From positions 46,045,858 through 46,109,857 of the forward strand of contig NC_052508.1 of the NCBI RefSeq assembly GCF_014356525.2: a DNA stretch of 64,000 nucleotides, given 5' to 3'. Position 1 is the stretch's first letter. Each line of letters starts with the position of its first letter. The notes beneath the pieces were generated by a model, which saw only the letters and a program-made list of their open reading frames with translations, was not told where the DNA came from and ran no database searches. The stretch comes from Nilaparvata lugens. Its lineage: Eukaryota; Arthropoda; Insecta; Hemiptera; Delphacidae. Shown piece after piece: positions 62,312-64,000 of the stretch. The translations under genes were made by a program, and so were the position numbers.

Positions 62312-63560
62312 CTACAGCTGCTTTTGGTGTATACCTAAAAATGAAAGACTAGAAAGCGTGGAAGAGGTGAACGCTGAGTATTTGCTCCAGCTTTAATTGC
62401 GACGCGTCAACACCTTACAAAATGCTCCGTATAGTTAGATGAGAGGAAACACAACAATGTGGACCCTTCTTACCCCTCCTAGTTAGCGATGCTTTGTTTT
62501 TAGCTGAGAGAGAAATGAAAAAGAGTTGAGAGAGAGAGTATGAGTGATTAATAGAAATAAGGAGAACCTAGGCTACCAACTACCACCTCGTCTCACCGAC
62601 AATTCTGAATGTTACAACAACGATTTTTAAAACAACCCTTCCCGTTCATTATCATTGAAATACTCTCGTTCTTCTTTCGACAATTATGATTATTTTTTGC
62701 TCATAGCTCGCCCTTCAAGGCGGACAAACCAGTTGCTGGCCTGCCCTTTGATGAAACAATAAGGGAGCTTTGTTCTAGGGGACAGCCCCCTAGACCGGGG
62801 TCGGTTGGGTCAGTTTCCAGGACTAGTATAGTCCTGATCTGCTGGTGGTAGCCTACCTCAGTACGATTTTGAACTATAGGGCAGCAGCAGTACGGATTAT
62901 TTACAGGTAACTCACAATTTTTAACGATTTATCAAAACTTTAGCGGATGTGAACTATAACTTACTCCTAAATATTGAGACTTACAAGTGGGTTACTCCAT
63001 TGATGAAAAAAATTATATTTTGAAAATGAAAGTTTATCGGGAAATTCATAATATAAATTTATAGTTTATCGATAACATACCGGTACCTATAACTTTTGAT
63101 AATTCATGAGAGCTGAATAATTCTTTCGAATACTGATATTTTTGTTCCAATTAGTTCAAATTAATTATTTAATCTTTCACTGTTTCCACCTCTTGATTAT
63201 CATTTTATTGCATTATGTTGCTATTATTGCAAATAGACGCCATGTTGCTAGTCCCTTTGGTTCCATAATTGAAATTGTCAAGATGAAAATTTCTTAGTAG
63301 CTGCTTAGTTCAGAGAATTTTGGAATTTTTAATTCAATTTTAATTCACACAATATTAAAGTAAGGTCTACAAATTTCACCATAGCGCTCTCCCAATTTTT
63401 CTGAAGCCATCCTGTACTTGTTTTTGTGGATTAATTTAGTTCTTTAATTGATAGGCAATGCTAAAGATCTGAGTTTCTCAGCGTACCAAGTAAACGTAGG
63501 GTTTCCTCGTATCTCGTATCTACTCCTTTGAATTCAACCAATTTATTATTGTTGCATTGT
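62312..63560. other. Intergenic, unassigned
   Basis: Contains a GA-rich tract (62500-62545) and a locally GC-richer stretch at 62740-62860 (GACAGCCCCCTAGACC) that looks like an interspersed-repeat end. No gene recognised. Confidence 0.4.
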
Positions 63561-63563
63561 CCT

Positions 63564-63785
63564 CTAGTTTCCTAATTTGGCTGGTTCCTCTAGATCGGCT
63601 GTAGTAAAGTTCAAATCCGCCGTATCTATCAAATCCTTCATATCTTGATGGTTATTTTCCAACGAAAAATAATGATGATGACAGTAGAATAATAACATAG
63701 AAGAATAAAACAGTGGTCCTGTAAGAAAACAATAAATACAATGTTTCATGTCTTCTCCATCATATAAAGTTCCTAAATGAAACAA
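63564..63785 (-). CDS. Weak candidate terminal exon of an unknown gene
   Basis: Minus frame of up to 73 codons ending in stop, with a hydrophobic stretch CFLTGPLFYSSMLLFY followed by an acidic tail (DLIDTADLNFTTADLEEPAK). Two plausible acceptors precede it (TTGTTTCATTTAG near 63773 and TTTTCTTACAG near 63719), and an AATAAA lies about 20 bases after the stop. No family recognised; chance is the main alternative. Confidence 0.2.
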   Translation of the reverse strand: MFHLGTLYDGEDMKHCIYCFLTGPLFYSSMLLFYCHHHYFSLENNHQDMKDLIDTADLNFTTADLEEPAKLGN

Positions 63786-64000
63786 CCGAACAGAATTCTC
63801 GATTTGCTAGCAATTAATTTGTTTTTCAACAATGCACCATTTTTGTAGTTTGACTTTCACTCTATTGAAGAAATTGATAATAATAATAATATAATCAAAA
63901 GTACTCGTATCTATTAAAAACATTATCATTTACTATGCTGTTATTTCTCAGAGCCAATCCACAATTACCTCGCTTAAATTCTATGTGAATTGAACTATAG

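Noticed and set aside
1..64000. CRISPR array, operon, phage or endosymbiont insert
   Set aside because: No spaced short direct repeats, no ribosome-binding-site-led gene clusters, and no stretch of bacterial-like composition or long uninterrupted non-LINE reading frames.

Overview
The window is eukaryotic, almost certainly insect: AT-rich sequence, small exons with GT/AG splice sites, an arthropod TATA/initiator promoter, DRE (TATCGATA) promoter motifs, and many non-LTR retrotransposons and foldback DNA elements. The repeats (an MITE containing GGTATAGGGCGTTTATG, a TIR element beginning AATCTGGTGTGGCGCACTC, a family with GAGCGAAGCTCGGTGCCC) resemble, from memory, those of planthoppers and other hemipterans; the species call is inference only. 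No operon, CRISPR array, intact tRNA/rRNA gene or bacterial sequence was seen.

Two conserved genes lie head to head. On the minus strand (about 13,070 to beyond the left edge) is a SELENBP1-type methanethiol oxidase / selenium-binding protein gene; coding exons 1-6 are visible and the rest lies off the window. On the plus strand (about 17,500 to 50,720) is a complete RMC1 (Mic1/C18orf8) gene, a partner of the Mon1-Ccz1 Rab7 exchange factor; 13 coding exons join in phase to 620 codons, close to the 657-residue human protein. The roughly 4.6 kb between the two starts is filled mainly by a decayed LINE and another repeat.

The most unusual feature is four near-identical direct duplications (1.2-4.0 kb) that cut through both genes: A (SELENBP1 exons 5-6), B (exon 4), C (RMC1 promoter plus exon 1, with part of a LINE) and D (RMC1 exons 4-6). 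The copies differ by a few SNPs, small indels and transposon presence or absence. In D the second exon 6 has a 1-base deletion giving an immediate stop. Four such events in 36 kb look more like unmerged haplotypes in a heterozygous assembly than real duplications, but sequence alone cannot decide.

The rest is mobile DNA. LINEs: 2354-5640 (minus, nearly intact ORF2, one frameshift), 14280-17010 (minus, DUF4780-like ORF1), 23900-25330 (minus, decayed RTE-like), 25780-26250 (plus, remnant), 36165-39098 (plus, poly-A tailed), 46020-49080 (minus, PHD-finger ORF1). DNA elements: a hAT-like element with an 8-bp target duplication and a related empty site inside the same window (52848-55382), a TTAA-flanked 624-bp foldback sitting in a tandem array (57514-58137), a SINE nested in an older copy of that foldback (44351-44569), and several other foldbacks. 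From 51 kb to 64 kb no convincing gene was found, only a weak candidate terminal exon at the right edge. I found no novel multi-gene system.
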